Positions 16,402 to 25,763 are shown, counted from the first letter of the stretch. The stretch: 64,000 bases of DNA from Candidatus Aalborgicola lynettensis (GCA_016719405.1 JADJZE010000022.1:7501-71500), one strand, 5' to 3'. Numbers and translations are program-made. The notes: generated by a model from the letters alone, not told the origin.

Positions 16402-17147
16402 TTCAGGAAAAACTCAAACAACTTCGCTGGATATTTAGACAGCAACTTCATCCAATTCGACGAAATACCATTTTCCCGACATGCCCTCAACACCTCTTTA
16501 TTAAGGCGAATGGTGTTGCGCCACCCCCCGGTACTCACACCACCAATTCGCATACGCACCAATACCTGTGGCACATAGCGATATACCAGCGTATTGGATT
16601 TGAATATTCTGGCAATCAATTCAAAGTCGCCCGCAATCTTGTAATTCTCCCGAAAACATCCAAACTCATCAAACACCCGGCGTCTTAAAAACAAAGTTGG
16701 ATGTGCAGGCATCCACCCCCATCCGATTCGATCGGGACGAAACCTGTTGGATCGATACCGACGGTGTGCTTTCTCTGGCGCTTCCGACTTGAAAAATTCC
16801 ACATCACCAAACAGCGCATCCAAACTCGTCTGCTCCATCATCTCCACGACCCGACGCAGTAGGTCGTTGTCGGCATACACATCGTCGGCATTAAGGAATC
16901 CAATAATATCCCCTGTCGCCAGGCGCAAACCCTTGTTCATCGCGTCATAAATTCCCTTATCCGACTCTGAACGGACGATACCACCGCTACGAATCAATGA
17001 ATTGGCCAACTCGACGGTCTTGTCACGCGAACCACCGTCAATAATGACATGTTCCACGTTGGGATAAGTCTGTTGGGCCACGGATCGAAGGGTATCGACT
17101 ATGGTGGTGGCACTATTGAAACAGACCGTGATGACGCTGATTTTCAT
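16398..17147 (-). CDS. Glycosyltransferase family 2
   Basis: 249 residues from ATG 17147. GT-A fold: MKISVITVCFNSATTIVDTL, HVIIDGGSRDKT, SDKGIYDAMNKGLRLATGD and the metal-binding FLNADDVYAD. The following PAHPTLFLRR and GDFELIARIF motifs resemble WcaA/WcaE-type O-antigen transferases. Acts in the cytoplasm on lipid-linked sugars. It lies 5 bases after the previous gene and overlaps the next by four. Donor and acceptor unknown. Confidence 0.9.
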   Translation of the reverse strand: MKISVITVCFNSATTIVDTLRSVAQQTYPNVEHVIIDGGSRDKTVELANSLIRSGGIVRSESDKGIYDAMNKGLRLATGDIIGFLNADDVYADNDLLRRVVEMMEQTSLDALFGDVEFFKSEAPEKAHRRYRSNRFRPDRIGWGWMPAHPTLFLRRRVFDEFGCFRENYKIAGDFELIARIFKSNTLVYRYVPQVLVRMRIGGVSTGGWRNTIRLNKEVLRACRENGISSNWMKLLSKYPAKLFEFFLK

Positions 17148-17152
17148 TCGGG

Positions 17153-18124
17153 TCAGTACTTCACAATCCGCTTGAGCATTTCCTTCAGCCTGCGAGGCAA
17201 GAAGCGGTGCGCAACCCGGCGTGTGGTGATATAGGCGACAGACTTCATTCCACACCTGAAATCGGGCGCAATGCGTTGAACTTCCTCCACGACATTGCGA
17301 ATACTTTCCTCGTACCGAGAATACACCGCTTCGGGGGGGGCAATGTCCGAGATATAAAAAGCCGACAGCCGATCAAAACCGCCATCTTCAAGCAGTTGGA
17401 ACTGATGAAAATGATAGAAAACGAGCGGTTTGCCATCGACAACGATCTCACCAAATGCGTCTAGGCCAATGCGGAAATTCGGATAATTCCAGGGTGCCAG
17501 CCCGGCGCCAGGATGCTGCAACACGTGGGTTGTTGCGTACCGCGCAGGCCATTCATCCAGGTACTTCTGATCCCCCATACGTCCATTTTCCAGCCGGGCA
17601 AAACACCATTCGACACATTGGTCACGCCAGCGATACAGGCACGCAAGCCCTTCCTTGTCCCTGCGAAAAGACACCCACTCTACGCAAAAACGACCGTTCT
17701 CCTCCAGGTACTTCAGCCTAGGCGTGAACCGGTGTTCAATCACGGCAACGGAAGAGTTTCCTATTTCTTCAAACAACGGTTCGACAGACGAATAAAACAT
17801 CAGATCCGCATCGACATAGGTCAGAAGATCAACATCCGGATACCTGTCCATTGCCCACGCCGTGAAGCTCGACGAAAGCGTCCAGCAGTACTCCGCCACA
17901 TTGCGACTCTTCTTGGCCGCAAGCAAATCCGCATTCTCCACTTCGGACAATGCAATGCATATCACCCCTGGCAAACCCAGCTGCCCCAGAATGCGTAGGC
18001 ACAACGCATCCATGCACAACACGAAAACACACGCGCCATCACAATTCGCACGCAAAGTCCGCAGCATTACCACTCCCTTGAAGAGGTAGCCACTGTCAAA
18101 CAGCGTGCAAAAATATCTTTTCAT
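17153..18124 (-). CDS. Putative glycosyltransferase (GT8-like) of the polysaccharide locus
   Basis: 323 residues. Begins MKRYFCTLFDSGYLFKGVVM and carries LLTYVDADLMFYSS, whose D-x-D within a hydrophobic strand is the metal/nucleotide-sugar site of GT-A enzymes such as GT8. Later GDQKYLDEWP and FYHFHQFQLL fit the acceptor half. There is no signal peptide. It overlaps the upstream methyltransferase by four bases (ATGA). The sugar cannot be told. Confidence 0.75.
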   Translation of the reverse strand: MKRYFCTLFDSGYLFKGVVMLRTLRANCDGACVFVLCMDALCLRILGQLGLPGVICIALSEVENADLLAAKKSRNVAEYCWTLSSSFTAWAMDRYPDVDLLTYVDADLMFYSSVEPLFEEIGNSSVAVIEHRFTPRLKYLEENGRFCVEWVSFRRDKEGLACLYRWRDQCVEWCFARLENGRMGDQKYLDEWPARYATTHVLQHPGAGLAPWNYPNFRIGLDAFGEIVVDGKPLVFYHFHQFQLLEDGGFDRLSAFYISDIAPPEAVYSRYEESIRNVVEEVQRIAPDFRCGMKSVAYITTRRVAHRFLPRRLKEMLKRIVKY

Positions 18125-18954
18125 GAATGTTGGCTCTTTGGCAGAAACAAGAAACCCCGAAACTCAAATTCAAGTCCATCGTCGGTCTCCCATTGTCCGT
18201 CATGGCATGGAAACTCGCACATTGGCGTCCAGCCTTCCGACAAGGCACCCAACAAACGATCCTTTGCCAGGATCCAGCACGGATAACTGGCCTTGTAAAT
18301 ATTGGGGGGGACCTCCTGAACACACAGCCGATGCATCGGATGATCTGAAACAGGCGTCCTGTCGATAATGACATGCGACCAAGACAACTGCGTTAATTCT
18401 CGCAGCATTTCCAATGGATTCTCGATGTACTGCAACACGCTGGACAGCAGAAGCACCCGCCGGCTACTTGCGGCCACCGGCAACTGGCTGGCATGGGAAT
18501 AAAATGTCAACTCAGCGGTTTCAAATTCCCTGCGCCCCAAGTCAACGAAGTTGGGCTGCTCGATCACACTCCAGCGCACCTGCTCCAGTCCCGCAAAAAA
18601 TGGCCTGCATTGCCTGTAGGTACTGCCGAGTGCCCCACCAAAATCAACGACATCCAATTCACCGTTGTTGCCCGCTGCCGCATGCAACAGACACGCAAGA
18701 AGCGGGTACGAGTAGTCCAACGAATGGAATACCACGCCATCGCGTTCAAACACGGCCTTTCCCGCATTGACCAAGCGCGTCGCATCCGCCACCCGGTCCA
18801 ATATGGAACCCTCCATATACCCCGTCGACATTTCCATCGCGTGCTGCCACGTCTGCGGCCGCCCAACAAACCGGAGTGATCGGCCGGTTAGCTTTCGCCC
18901 CCAACGCATTAAGTGCGGTGGAATCCAGTCCTTGAGTCGCTGCTTCGGGATCAT
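18121..18954 (-). CDS. TIGR04325-type methyltransferase
   Basis: 277 residues from ATG 18954, which overlaps the upstream stop (ATGA); earlier in-frame codons would run into the upstream gene. SAM-binding motif DVVDFGGALGSTYRQ, then LLLSSVLQYIENPLEML and HVIIDRTPVSDHPMHRLCVQ, the pattern of the putative methyltransferases of LPS loci grouped as TIGR04325. Probably O-methylates a sugar of the O-unit (inference). Confidence 0.82.
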   Translation of the reverse strand: MIPKQRLKDWIPPHLMRWGRKLTGRSLRFVGRPQTWQHAMEMSTGYMEGSILDRVADATRLVNAGKAVFERDGVVFHSLDYSYPLLACLLHAAAGNNGELDVVDFGGALGSTYRQCRPFFAGLEQVRWSVIEQPNFVDLGRREFETAELTFYSHASQLPVAASSRRVLLLSSVLQYIENPLEMLRELTQLSWSHVIIDRTPVSDHPMHRLCVQEVPPNIYKASYPCWILAKDRLLGALSEGWTPMCEFPCHDGQWETDDGLEFEFRGFLFLPKSQHS

Positions 18955-19850
18955 CCCGAAATTCCCAAAATAGATCGCAACTTGCGCGCCACGCGCGCTG
19001 AAACAGAACGGTTTTTGCGAAAGAACCTGGCAAAACTTGCCTCTGCCTCTTTCGAACACACCAGCGGCATCGGATCCACCCGAACTGGTGTCTCAGATAC
19101 GATCTGGAAAAACTCGTCCGTAGCCGCGCAATGCGTACCGCTGTCGTCCGTGCCGATGTTATTCACCAGGCTTCGCCCGGGGTAAAGCGTCAGCATATTT
19201 TGGAGAAAACACGAGGCATGCCAACGCACTGCCCACGAATCATTCTTGCCCGCCACCTGATTCGCAAGCATATCGGTATAGGGATAAGACCCACCCAAAT
19301 CAAACGCATGCGCCAGGCGCTCACGCCGCAAGGCATCCAGCAAGAGCTGACCATCCGGCTCAAAATGTTGCCATGCACGCCGCCAGGTGGCCCACCCCCA
19401 GCAGTCTGCACCCCGCAGAAAAAATGTCTCGGGCAGTTCGACGTCAACCGGATAGCAATACCCATGAATGCTGGCAACCCGATCCTGGTCCCGGTAGCAA
19501 TGCAGCCCATCGTTCATGTACCGCAGGAAATGCGGCGATACGACCAGATCGTCTTCGATAACGATCACCGCGTCATATTGCTTAAGAACCTCTGTAACGC
19601 CCGAGATAATCGACTTTGCCAGCCCGATATTGTTGTCTCGATATACCCGCTTGACAGCACCACCCGCCAGTGAGTCAACGTATGCACGCACGGCATCTGT
19701 CTGCGATTTGTCAGCCTCCTGACGCGGCCCATCGCAGTATATGAATATCGGTGAATCTGCGAATTCAGGATTGGCCGACAGCGACTCAATCGTACGTCGC
19801 AAATGATCGGGCCGTGCATAGGCAAAAACGGCGATTGGCGCGTATGACAC
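18951..19850 (-). CDS. Glycosyltransferase, GNT-I/HlpA-like
   Basis: 299 residues. Opens MSYAPIAVFAYARPDHLRRT, has the E-D-D metal site in AVIVIEDDLVVSPHFLRY, then GADCWGWATWRRAW and ANQVAGKNDSWAVRWHASCF. This is the GT-A group annotated as sugar transferase or hemolytic protein HlpA-like in O-antigen loci. It ends in the ATGA shared with the methyltransferase. The donor sugar is unknown. Confidence 0.82.
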   Translation of the reverse strand: MSYAPIAVFAYARPDHLRRTIESLSANPEFADSPIFIYCDGPRQEADKSQTDAVRAYVDSLAGGAVKRVYRDNNIGLAKSIISGVTEVLKQYDAVIVIEDDLVVSPHFLRYMNDGLHCYRDQDRVASIHGYCYPVDVELPETFFLRGADCWGWATWRRAWQHFEPDGQLLLDALRRERLAHAFDLGGSYPYTDMLANQVAGKNDSWAVRWHASCFLQNMLTLYPGRSLVNNIGTDDSGTHCAATDEFFQIVSETPVRVDPMPLVCSKEAEASFARFFRKNRSVSARVARKLRSILGISG

Positions 19851-19852
19851 GT

Positions 19853-20530
19853 TTACCCCCCACCGAGCGCAAGTCGATGTGCGTTAACGCATCCCGGCTT
19901 GAAATATATGGCCGTATCGGTGACTCCGGAACTGGTCCAATAATGCCGCCAGGACGCGAGATAGGACAATACTTCGCCCCAAACCATTCCGTCAGGCCCC
20001 AATTCATAGGACCTGGATTCTGGCGATGCGGAGTTGCTCGGCAAATGCCGGTTGACATTATCGATGACCAAAATTCCCCCAGGGCGCAACAACCGAATCG
20101 CTTCCCGTGCACACACATCACGGCATACGCCATCTACCAGGACAAAATCAAAGGAATCCATTTCCAACTGGTTTGTAATGGCCCGGGTCGCCACCGCCAT
20201 TTGTTCATCGTTATGCGTATCCGCATTCAAGAAACGGTAGTCGACATTATTTATTCCTTCCTGATGCAGACGATCCTTGACCAGTTTGTACCAGTTGTAA
20301 TCGTGCTCCACACTGACGACTCTTTTGACACGTTTTGCAAACCACAACGTGCTGCGACCACTGCCGAATTCCAAACCGACATCTGACGCCAACAAGTAAT
20401 TACCCAAAAATTGATTGGCAGCCTGCGTCAGCCAAGGCAAATCCTTGTTTCGTCTTTGGTAGGAGATTTCACGCAACCTCGCCGCAATATATGGAAACGT
20501 CAGATGCCCAACATTTCTTCCAAAAATCAC
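19853..20530 (-). CDS. Class I SAM-dependent methyltransferase
   Basis: 225 residues from GTG 20530, which has GGAG 7 bases upstream. A TTG at 20554 would add eight residues but has no spaced ribosome-binding site, so the GTG is preferred. GLEFGSGRSTLWFAKRV is SAM motif I, followed by VSVEHDYNWYKLV, FDFVLVDG and LRPGGILVIDN. The pattern fits methyltransferase_24-type sugar methylases. It lies in the leftward O-antigen run, 42 bases after the flippase stop. Confidence 0.8.
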   Translation of the reverse strand: MIFGRNVGHLTFPYIAARLREISYQRRNKDLPWLTQAANQFLGNYLLASDVGLEFGSGRSTLWFAKRVKRVVSVEHDYNWYKLVKDRLHQEGINNVDYRFLNADTHNDEQMAVATRAITNQLEMDSFDFVLVDGVCRDVCAREAIRLLRPGGILVIDNVNRHLPSNSASPESRSYELGPDGMVWGEVLSYLASWRHYWTSSGVTDTAIYFKPGCVNAHRLALGGG

Positions 20531-20572
20531 AATTAATCTCCATGCGAGCGGCAACCTTAGGTTACCGATAAA

Positions 20573-21859
20573 TCAGATAACAGCCCTTGGCGAGAAAACG
20601 GCAAACAAAATCTTTCTGGCTGCGCGAGAAAAAAGCAGGGCACTGGTCGCAACCACCGAGCTGATTACCACTACTACAGCGACACCCTCTACGCCATAGC
20701 GGCTTGCAACTGGCATCATAAGCGCAAGACTTGACGCGAGCCCCAATGAAGTGCGCAACATCGACACCGCATACAACTGCTCGTTGACGATAATTTGGCT
20801 GGTTGCGATTCCAAGAAATACAGGCATGGACGACCAAATCAGAATCGCAAAGATGTGTGCACTTCCCAGATACTCCGGCCCGAACAACGCCGTAAATAGG
20901 GACTCAGAAAGAAGACCGAGTACCAAACTCCCGCTGACCGAAACACCTACCATCAACAGCAAAAACCGCCGCAACACACCAATATAGTCGCGCGCATTGC
21001 TTGCACGCGCAGCAGCAACATGCGGTGCGTACGCCTGTGCCAGCGACATCCCCAACAGATTCCATGCACCGTAGACGGATGCCGCAACCGCATAGTGCCC
21101 CAACACCTCCTTGGAGAGCACCGTACCAACCACCAAAATGTCCATTTTGCTGTACAAAACCACGGTCAGTCCGCTCAGGATCATCCATTTCCCATCGATG
21201 GCCAATTTTTGAAACTCAGATTGATCCCACCCATCCAGCGAAATGCCGATCCCATTAGTCCGCAACACACGTCGGTATGCGAAAGCCATGCACGCGGCCT
21301 CCAGCGCATGCGCACAAGCGAACCAGATCAGGGTACCGTTGCCAACGATCAGCCCGCATTTCAAGGCCGCACCCACCCCAAACCCTGTCATGCGGATCAG
21401 GGAGGTTTGCCTGGGCTGGTGACTCGCCTGGAGCCAGCAATCCGCCACATCGAACGCGGAAAACAGGCACACCGAACTCAGCACCAGGGCCATCCATACC
21501 AGCTCGTGCCCGCCCGGATGCACAAACAACAGAAAAAGTACTGCGAAAACGGGTACTGCCAGAGCGCCCGTCAAACGCATGAGGAAATAGGTCGCAACCA
21601 CCTGCCTCGCACGCAGTGGGTGCTGCACGATGTCGCGGATTACCAGCGACTCCACCCCCCATGAACCGAGAAACCCCAACACGGTCACCACGGACAAGAC
21701 AAACGCAAAATTGCCGTATTGCAACGGCCCCAGGTAGCGCGCCATCCACGCTGCAACCACGAAAGCGCCGACCAACCGGACGAGTTTTTCTGATAAATAC
21801 CAGGATGCACTGCCAAACAAGGCGCGCAGCGACGCCTTTCGCGTCCGCTCCGATGTCAA
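20573..21859 (-). CDS. Oligosaccharide flippase (Wzx/MATE-like)
   Basis: 428 residues, about twelve hydrophobic segments along the whole length, beginning after FGSASWYLSEKLVRLVGAFV. The N-terminal ARYLGPLQYGNFAFVLSVV stretch is typical of polysaccharide_synt/Wzx proteins, which move undecaprenyl-linked O-units across the inner membrane. Its ATG overlaps the aminotransferase stop (ATGA). A Wzx/Wzy pathway is implied, but no Wzy polymerase was recognised in the window. Confidence 0.9.
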   Translation of the reverse strand: MTSERTRKASLRALFGSASWYLSEKLVRLVGAFVVAAWMARYLGPLQYGNFAFVLSVVTVLGFLGSWGVESLVIRDIVQHPLRARQVVATYFLMRLTGALAVPVFAVLFLLFVHPGGHELVWMALVLSSVCLFSAFDVADCWLQASHQPRQTSLIRMTGFGVGAALKCGLIVGNGTLIWFACAHALEAACMAFAYRRVLRTNGIGISLDGWDQSEFQKLAIDGKWMILSGLTVVLYSKMDILVVGTVLSKEVLGHYAVAASVYGAWNLLGMSLAQAYAPHVAAARASNARDYIGVLRRFLLLMVGVSVSGSLVLGLLSESLFTALFGPEYLGSAHIFAILIWSSMPVFLGIATSQIIVNEQLYAVSMLRTSLGLASSLALMMPVASRYGVEGVAVVVVISSVVATSALLFSRAARKILFAVFSPRAVI

Positions 21860-22959
21860 TCGGGGCTCCCGACTTTGGCATAGTCGCGAATGGCCTCACA
21901 GATCCGCCGCACCTCGTCAGGCTGGCACCCCACTGACACCGGCAAACTCAATTCCGTCGCATGCAACGCATCCGCAATAGGGTAGTCGCCGTGCAAAATA
22001 CCCTTCATGGCCTCCTGCCGATGCGGCGGGATGGGATAGTGAATTTCCGTTTTCACGCCCTGATCGAGCAAATACTGACGCAGGGCGTCGCGCCTTGGGT
22101 GACGAATGCCATAGATGTGAAACACATCGTATTCATCCGGTCGGCAAACAGGCTTGGCAACCGAATCCGGCAAATTGTCGAAATAAACTTCGGCCAGCAT
22201 GCGCTTGTGAGCCGTCAATGCATCCAGGTGACGCAACTTGACCCGCAAAAACGCAGCCTGCAGTTCGTCGAGCCGAGAGTTCGCCCCGACATACCGATTC
22301 ACGTATTTTTGCTTGGAGCCATAGTTTCGCGTGTAGCGAAGTCGATCAGCCAAGGCATCGTCACTGGTGACAATGGCACCGGCATCTCCAATCGCGCCCA
22401 AATTTTTGGTTGGATAGAAGCTAAAGCAGCCCGCATCGCCAAAAGTACCCGTCATCCGCCCGCCAAAGCGCGCGCCGTGTGACTGCGCACAATCCTCCAC
22501 TAGCCGCAAACTGTGCTCGCGGGCAAAGGCCGCAATACCATCCATGCGACAGGGTTTACCAAAGAGGTGCGTAACGCAGATTGCGCGGGTATTGGCTGTG
22601 AGAGCCTGCGGCAAAAGAGCCGCGTCCATGTTGAAAGTTTCCAGTTCCGGCTCCACCAAGACCGGCCTGTGTCCGGCACGCACAATAGCCAAGATGGTGG
22701 CAATATAGGTATTCGAAGCAACCAGAACCTCGCTACCAGCAGGCAAGTCCAGTGCCTCGATGGACAAAACCAGTGCATCCAGTCCGTTGGCAACGCCAAT
22801 GCAATGTCTGGCGCCAACGTATGCAGCAAACTCGCCTTCGAATTCCTTGACCTCGTGTCCGAGCACGTACCAGCCACTGCGAATCACGCGCGCGGCAGCG
22901 GCCTCCAACTCGTCCATGAAGGATGCATTTGACTGCGACAGCTTCTCATACTCGATCAT
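21856..22959 (-). CDS. DegT/DnrJ/EryC1/StrS sugar aminotransferase (FdtB/QdtB-like)
   Basis: 367 residues from ATG 22959, one base after the stop of the ketoisomerase gene. PLP-dependent; the internal aldimine lysine is in FSFYPTKNLGAIGDAG (Lys185), with VEDCAQSHGA before it and YVGANSRLDELQAAFL after it. With the FdtA-like isomerase it would make a dTDP-3-amino-3,6-dideoxyhexose. The N-acetyltransferase and RmlA/RmlB that complete the route are not in this window. Confidence 0.9.
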   Translation of the reverse strand: MIEYEKLSQSNASFMDELEAAAARVIRSGWYVLGHEVKEFEGEFAAYVGARHCIGVANGLDALVLSIEALDLPAGSEVLVASNTYIATILAIVRAGHRPVLVEPELETFNMDAALLPQALTANTRAICVTHLFGKPCRMDGIAAFAREHSLRLVEDCAQSHGARFGGRMTGTFGDAGCFSFYPTKNLGAIGDAGAIVTSDDALADRLRYTRNYGSKQKYVNRYVGANSRLDELQAAFLRVKLRHLDALTAHKRMLAEVYFDNLPDSVAKPVCRPDEYDVFHIYGIRHPRRDALRQYLLDQGVKTEIHYPIPPHRQEAMKGILHGDYPIADALHATELSLPVSVGCQPDEVRRICEAIRDYAKVGSPD

Positions 22960-22960
22960 C

Positions 22961-23335
22961 TCATGTAGCCTCGTAAGGTGTATCGATGTACTCACGACGG
23001 TCATACGCATGGGAAGACATCACCAACAAAACCGAGCCCGGTCCAAATGTCATGGTGTGCCAATCTTTGGGCTCAACCAGCAGACAACATCCAGGGTTAC
23101 TCAGAACCACTGTCTCACTCGTTACCCCGTCATTCATGTAAATTGAAACGGTTCCAGTGACTGCGATCAATGCTTGCCTGGTATGGCGGTGGCGGTGGCC
23201 GCCCCGGGTTTGTCCATCGGCACCGTAAATCCAGTACGTACGCACCACCTGAAACGGGAGGGCGCCATCCAAAACCGTTAACCCCCCGCGTGAATCTTCG
23301 AAGGTCGGTAGGTTTAATACGGTGAAATGGGTCAT
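22961..23335 (-). CDS. Sugar 3,4-ketoisomerase, FdtA/QdtA-like cupin
   Basis: 124 residues from ATG 23335 (MTHFTVLNLPTFEDSRGGLT); longer in-frame starts exist but exceed the family length. Cupin with YWIYGADGQTRGGHRHRHTR, in which the histidine cluster is the active site, then VSIYMNDG and WHTMTFGPGSVLLVMSS. Converts dTDP-4-keto-6-deoxyglucose to the 3-keto sugar used by the following aminotransferase. It is the first gene of the leftward O-antigen run; 208 bases separate it from the divergent phasin gene. Confidence 0.88.
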   Translation of the reverse strand: MTHFTVLNLPTFEDSRGGLTVLDGALPFQVVRTYWIYGADGQTRGGHRHRHTRQALIAVTGTVSIYMNDGVTSETVVLSNPGCCLLVEPKDWHTMTFGPGSVLLVMSSHAYDRREYIDTPYEAT

Positions 23336-23543
23336 TCGCTGCTCTGGAATTCTGTGAATCATAAACGCGGCATCTTTTACACTGCGCTCAACTGCACGCC
23401 ATTGGCGCCATGCTTCCATTTTGGAAGTGGACTCTGGTTAGACCGCATCCCCTACAAACTGCCCCATCCACGGCTTACATTGTCGGCGGGTTGCGTGCTC
23501 ACTGTGCGTCTGCGCGCCCATTTTCACCCTCCAGGAGAACCCC

Positions 23544-24029
23544 TTGGTCACTAAATTGCACAAAATAAAATCCCCCAAAGCCGCAGGTGTCCACTTGACC
23601 GGCTCCGTCAAAGACTCCGCCCAGCAAATTTGGCAAGCTGGCTTGGGGGCCATCACCCGCGCCCAGGCCGAGGGCACCAAGGCGGTTGAATCACTGGTCA
23701 AGGAAAGCATCAGCATTCAGCGCAAAACCCAGGCCGCTGCGGAAGAAAAAATCAACGAAGCAACCCACAAAATGTCCAGCATGGCGACCGACATTTCGTC
23801 CAAGGCGTCTGGACAATGGGACAAGCTGGAAAACATTTTTGAAGAGCGCGTGGCCAAGGCGATGGCCAAGCTCGGCGTTCCGTCTGCCAAAGACGTTGAG
23901 GCATTGTCTGCCCGCATTGAAGAACTGAGCAAGGCGGTTCAGAAGTTGACGACCAAATCATCGGCTACTGCGCCGGTTGCGAAAACTGCAAAGCCTGCAG
24001 CCAAAGCAAAACCCGCCAACAAGGCCTGA
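23544..24029 (+). CDS. Phasin-like PHA granule-associated protein
   Basis: 161 residues from TTG 23544, with AGGAG 8 bases upstream; no ATG or GTG fits. Poly(hydroxyalkanoate) granule-associated family (PhaI/PhaF type): SVKDSAQQIWQAGLGAITRA and AVESLVKESISIQRKTQAAA, then a long helix with VPSAKDVEALSARIEELSKA. The C-terminus is an Ala/Lys/Pro-rich tail (KTAKPAAKAKPANKA) like the DNA-binding tails of PhaF-type phasins. Coats PHB granules and may tether them to the nucleoid. A strong terminator follows. Confidence 0.88.
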   Translation: MVTKLHKIKSPKAAGVHLTGSVKDSAQQIWQAGLGAITRAQAEGTKAVESLVKESISIQRKTQAAAEEKINEATHKMSSMATDISSKASGQWDKLENIFEERVAKAMAKLGVPSAKDVEALSARIEELSKAVQKLTTKSSATAPVAKTAKPAAKAKPANKA

Positions 24030-24061
24030 TGCACCGGCCGGTGTAGCGGTACATTAACGAG

Positions 24062-24091
24062 AAAAAGGGGGCGCTCAGGCGCCCCCTTTTT
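24062..24091 (+). terminator. Rho-independent terminator after the phasin gene
   Basis: AAAAAGGGGGCGC - TCAG - GCGCCCCCTTTTT: a perfect 13-base stem with a four-base loop and a T run, 32 bases after the phasin stop. Confidence 0.93.
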
Positions 24092-24116
24092 GTTGTGCAC
24101 GGATAACTTCCTGTTC

Positions 24117-24135
24117 TTTGTTGCAATGCAACAAA
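24117..24135. promoter_or_regulatory. Perfect 19-base dyad, probable operator
   Basis: TTTGTTGCA-A-TGCAACAAA, a perfect inverted repeat with one central base, between the phasin terminator and the TetR gene. It has the size of a dimeric repressor site. The TetR protein at 24301 and a PhaR-type PHA regulator are the obvious candidates; which one binds is unknown. Confidence 0.55.
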
Positions 24136-24300
24136 AATAACAGGCGCATCGCTCTACACTTTCGGTATGGCTACCGAACCCCGCAACCCATCAAAATACC
24201 GCTTCGCAAAGGCCCATTTGGAGTCCGGTGCGTGCGCTCTGGTGGTGTGGGTGGTGCATCCGTCCTAGCAGCCCATCCAACCACACCCTGAGTATCTTCC

Positions 24301-24966
24301 ATGGTTAAAAAGGCGCCCCGTCGCACGGCCGAACGTATTCTTGAAGTGACGCTGGAGTTGTTCAACCGCTTCGGCGAACCCAATGTATCAACCACCCTGA
24401 TCTCGGCGGAAATGGGCATCAGCCCGGGGAACCTGTACTACCATTACCCGGCCAAGGATGAGCTGATCAACTCCCTGTTCGACCGCTACGAGAAGTCGCT
24501 CAACGAATTGCTCAACGCCAGCGACAATGTGCGCGATGTGGAGGATGCCTGGTTTTTCATGCACACCCTGTTCGAGCTGATCTGGCAATACCGTTTTCTC
24601 TACCGCGACCTGAACGACCTGTTGAGCAAAAATCGGCGCCTGGAAACCCATTTTCAGTGGGTGCTCAAAAATAAAACCCAGGCGGTAAAAGCCTTGCTCG
24701 ACAGCATGAACCGCTCTGGCGCCATTCGCATGGATTCGCGCGAGATGGAACCCACCGCCACCAGCATGGTGGTGGTACTGACGTATTGGCTGAGCTTTGA
24801 ATACGTGAAAGACCCGCGCAATGCGCTGGAACCTGCCAGCGCACAGGCGGCACTGCTGCGGGGTGCACACCATGTGCTGAACCTGCTGGTGCCCTATCTG
24901 GAAGCCAGTCAGCGCAACCATTTGCTCAAGCTGGTGGATGCGTACGGCGCCCCCGCCAGCCACTGA
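24301..24966 (+). CDS. TetR family transcriptional regulator (PhaD-like)
   Basis: 221 residues. N-terminal helix-turn-helix: RTAERILEVTLELFNRFG, then VSTTLISAEMGISPGNLYYHY and AKDELINSLFDRY. The C-terminal domain (FFMHTLFELIWQYRFLYRDL) is the kind seen in PhaD and related regulators near PHA genes. The position downstream of a phasin gene agrees. The ligand is unknown, perhaps a fatty-acid or PHA intermediate. The ATG lies 24 codons before the downstream edge of the HTH. Confidence 0.88.
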   Translation: MVKKAPRRTAERILEVTLELFNRFGEPNVSTTLISAEMGISPGNLYYHYPAKDELINSLFDRYEKSLNELLNASDNVRDVEDAWFFMHTLFELIWQYRFLYRDLNDLLSKNRRLETHFQWVLKNKTQAVKALLDSMNRSGAIRMDSREMEPTATSMVVVLTYWLSFEYVKDPRNALEPASAQAALLRGAHHVLNLLVPYLEASQRNHLLKLVDAYGAPASH

Positions 24967-24989
24967 CCACACGTACCGGGAACCGCACT

Positions 24990-25763
24990 GTGGCCTTCTG
25001 GACAACATTTGCCCACGCGCGCGACTACCCGTTTGACGCGCGGCGCACCGCTGCGCAGTGGGCGCAACTGCACGCCGGCGACCAGGAACCTTTGCCGCAG
25101 GATGAACGGTTGCTCGCCGCATGGGCGCTGTACCACAGTGGCGCATTTCAGGAGGCGGCTGAAGCCGGGCTGGCCATTGGCCCCGCGGGCTTGGCGGTGG
25201 CCAATAAAGCGACCTGCATCTACGCCAATTACCTGGAATCCAAGGAGCGCACCCGTCTATCCCTGTTTCTGACCGTTGCCGAACGCGCCGCCGCGCAGGC
25301 GGCCGTGTTACCCGACGATGCCAGCGCACAGTACTGGCAGGCCTATGCCCTGGGACGGTACAGCCAGGGCATCAGCGTAGCCAAGGCGCTGGCCCAGGGA
25401 GTGGGTGAACGGGTGAAATTGGCGCTGGAACAAGCGATCCGGCTGCGCCCTCTGCATGCAGAGGCGCATATCTGCCTGGGGGCATTCCATGCCGAAGTGA
25501 TCGACAAAGTGGGGCCCCTGATTGGCAACATGACCTACGGCGCTCGCAAAGACGTCAGTCTGGCCCTGTTTCAGCGTTCGCTTTCACTGACGCCCCAATC
25601 GGCCATTGCGCAGATGGAATACGCCAACGCCCTGGTCATGCTCGAAGGAGATGATGGCATGGCGCAGGCGACGCAGTTGTATGAACAAGCGGCCAACTCC
25701 CAAGCACGCGATGCCATGGAACACCTGGACCGGGAACTGGCCCAGACCATGTTGGGGAATTGA
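24990..25763 (+). CDS. TPR-like protein of unknown function
   Basis: 257 residues from GTG 24990, 23 bases after the TetR stop, so probably co-transcribed. All helical with tetratricopeptide-like spacing: ERLLAAWALYHSGAFQEAAE, ASAQYWQAYALGRYSQGISV, RPLHAEAHICLGAFHAEVID and TPQSAIAQMEYANALVML. No signal peptide is convincing. Function not recognised; a scaffold or regulatory partner is likely from the fold only. Confidence 0.75.
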   Translation: MAFWTTFAHARDYPFDARRTAAQWAQLHAGDQEPLPQDERLLAAWALYHSGAFQEAAEAGLAIGPAGLAVANKATCIYANYLESKERTRLSLFLTVAERAAAQAAVLPDDASAQYWQAYALGRYSQGISVAKALAQGVGERVKLALEQAIRLRPLHAEAHICLGAFHAEVIDKVGPLIGNMTYGARKDVSLALFQRSLSLTPQSAIAQMEYANALVMLEGDDGMAQATQLYEQAANSQARDAMEHLDRELAQTMLGN

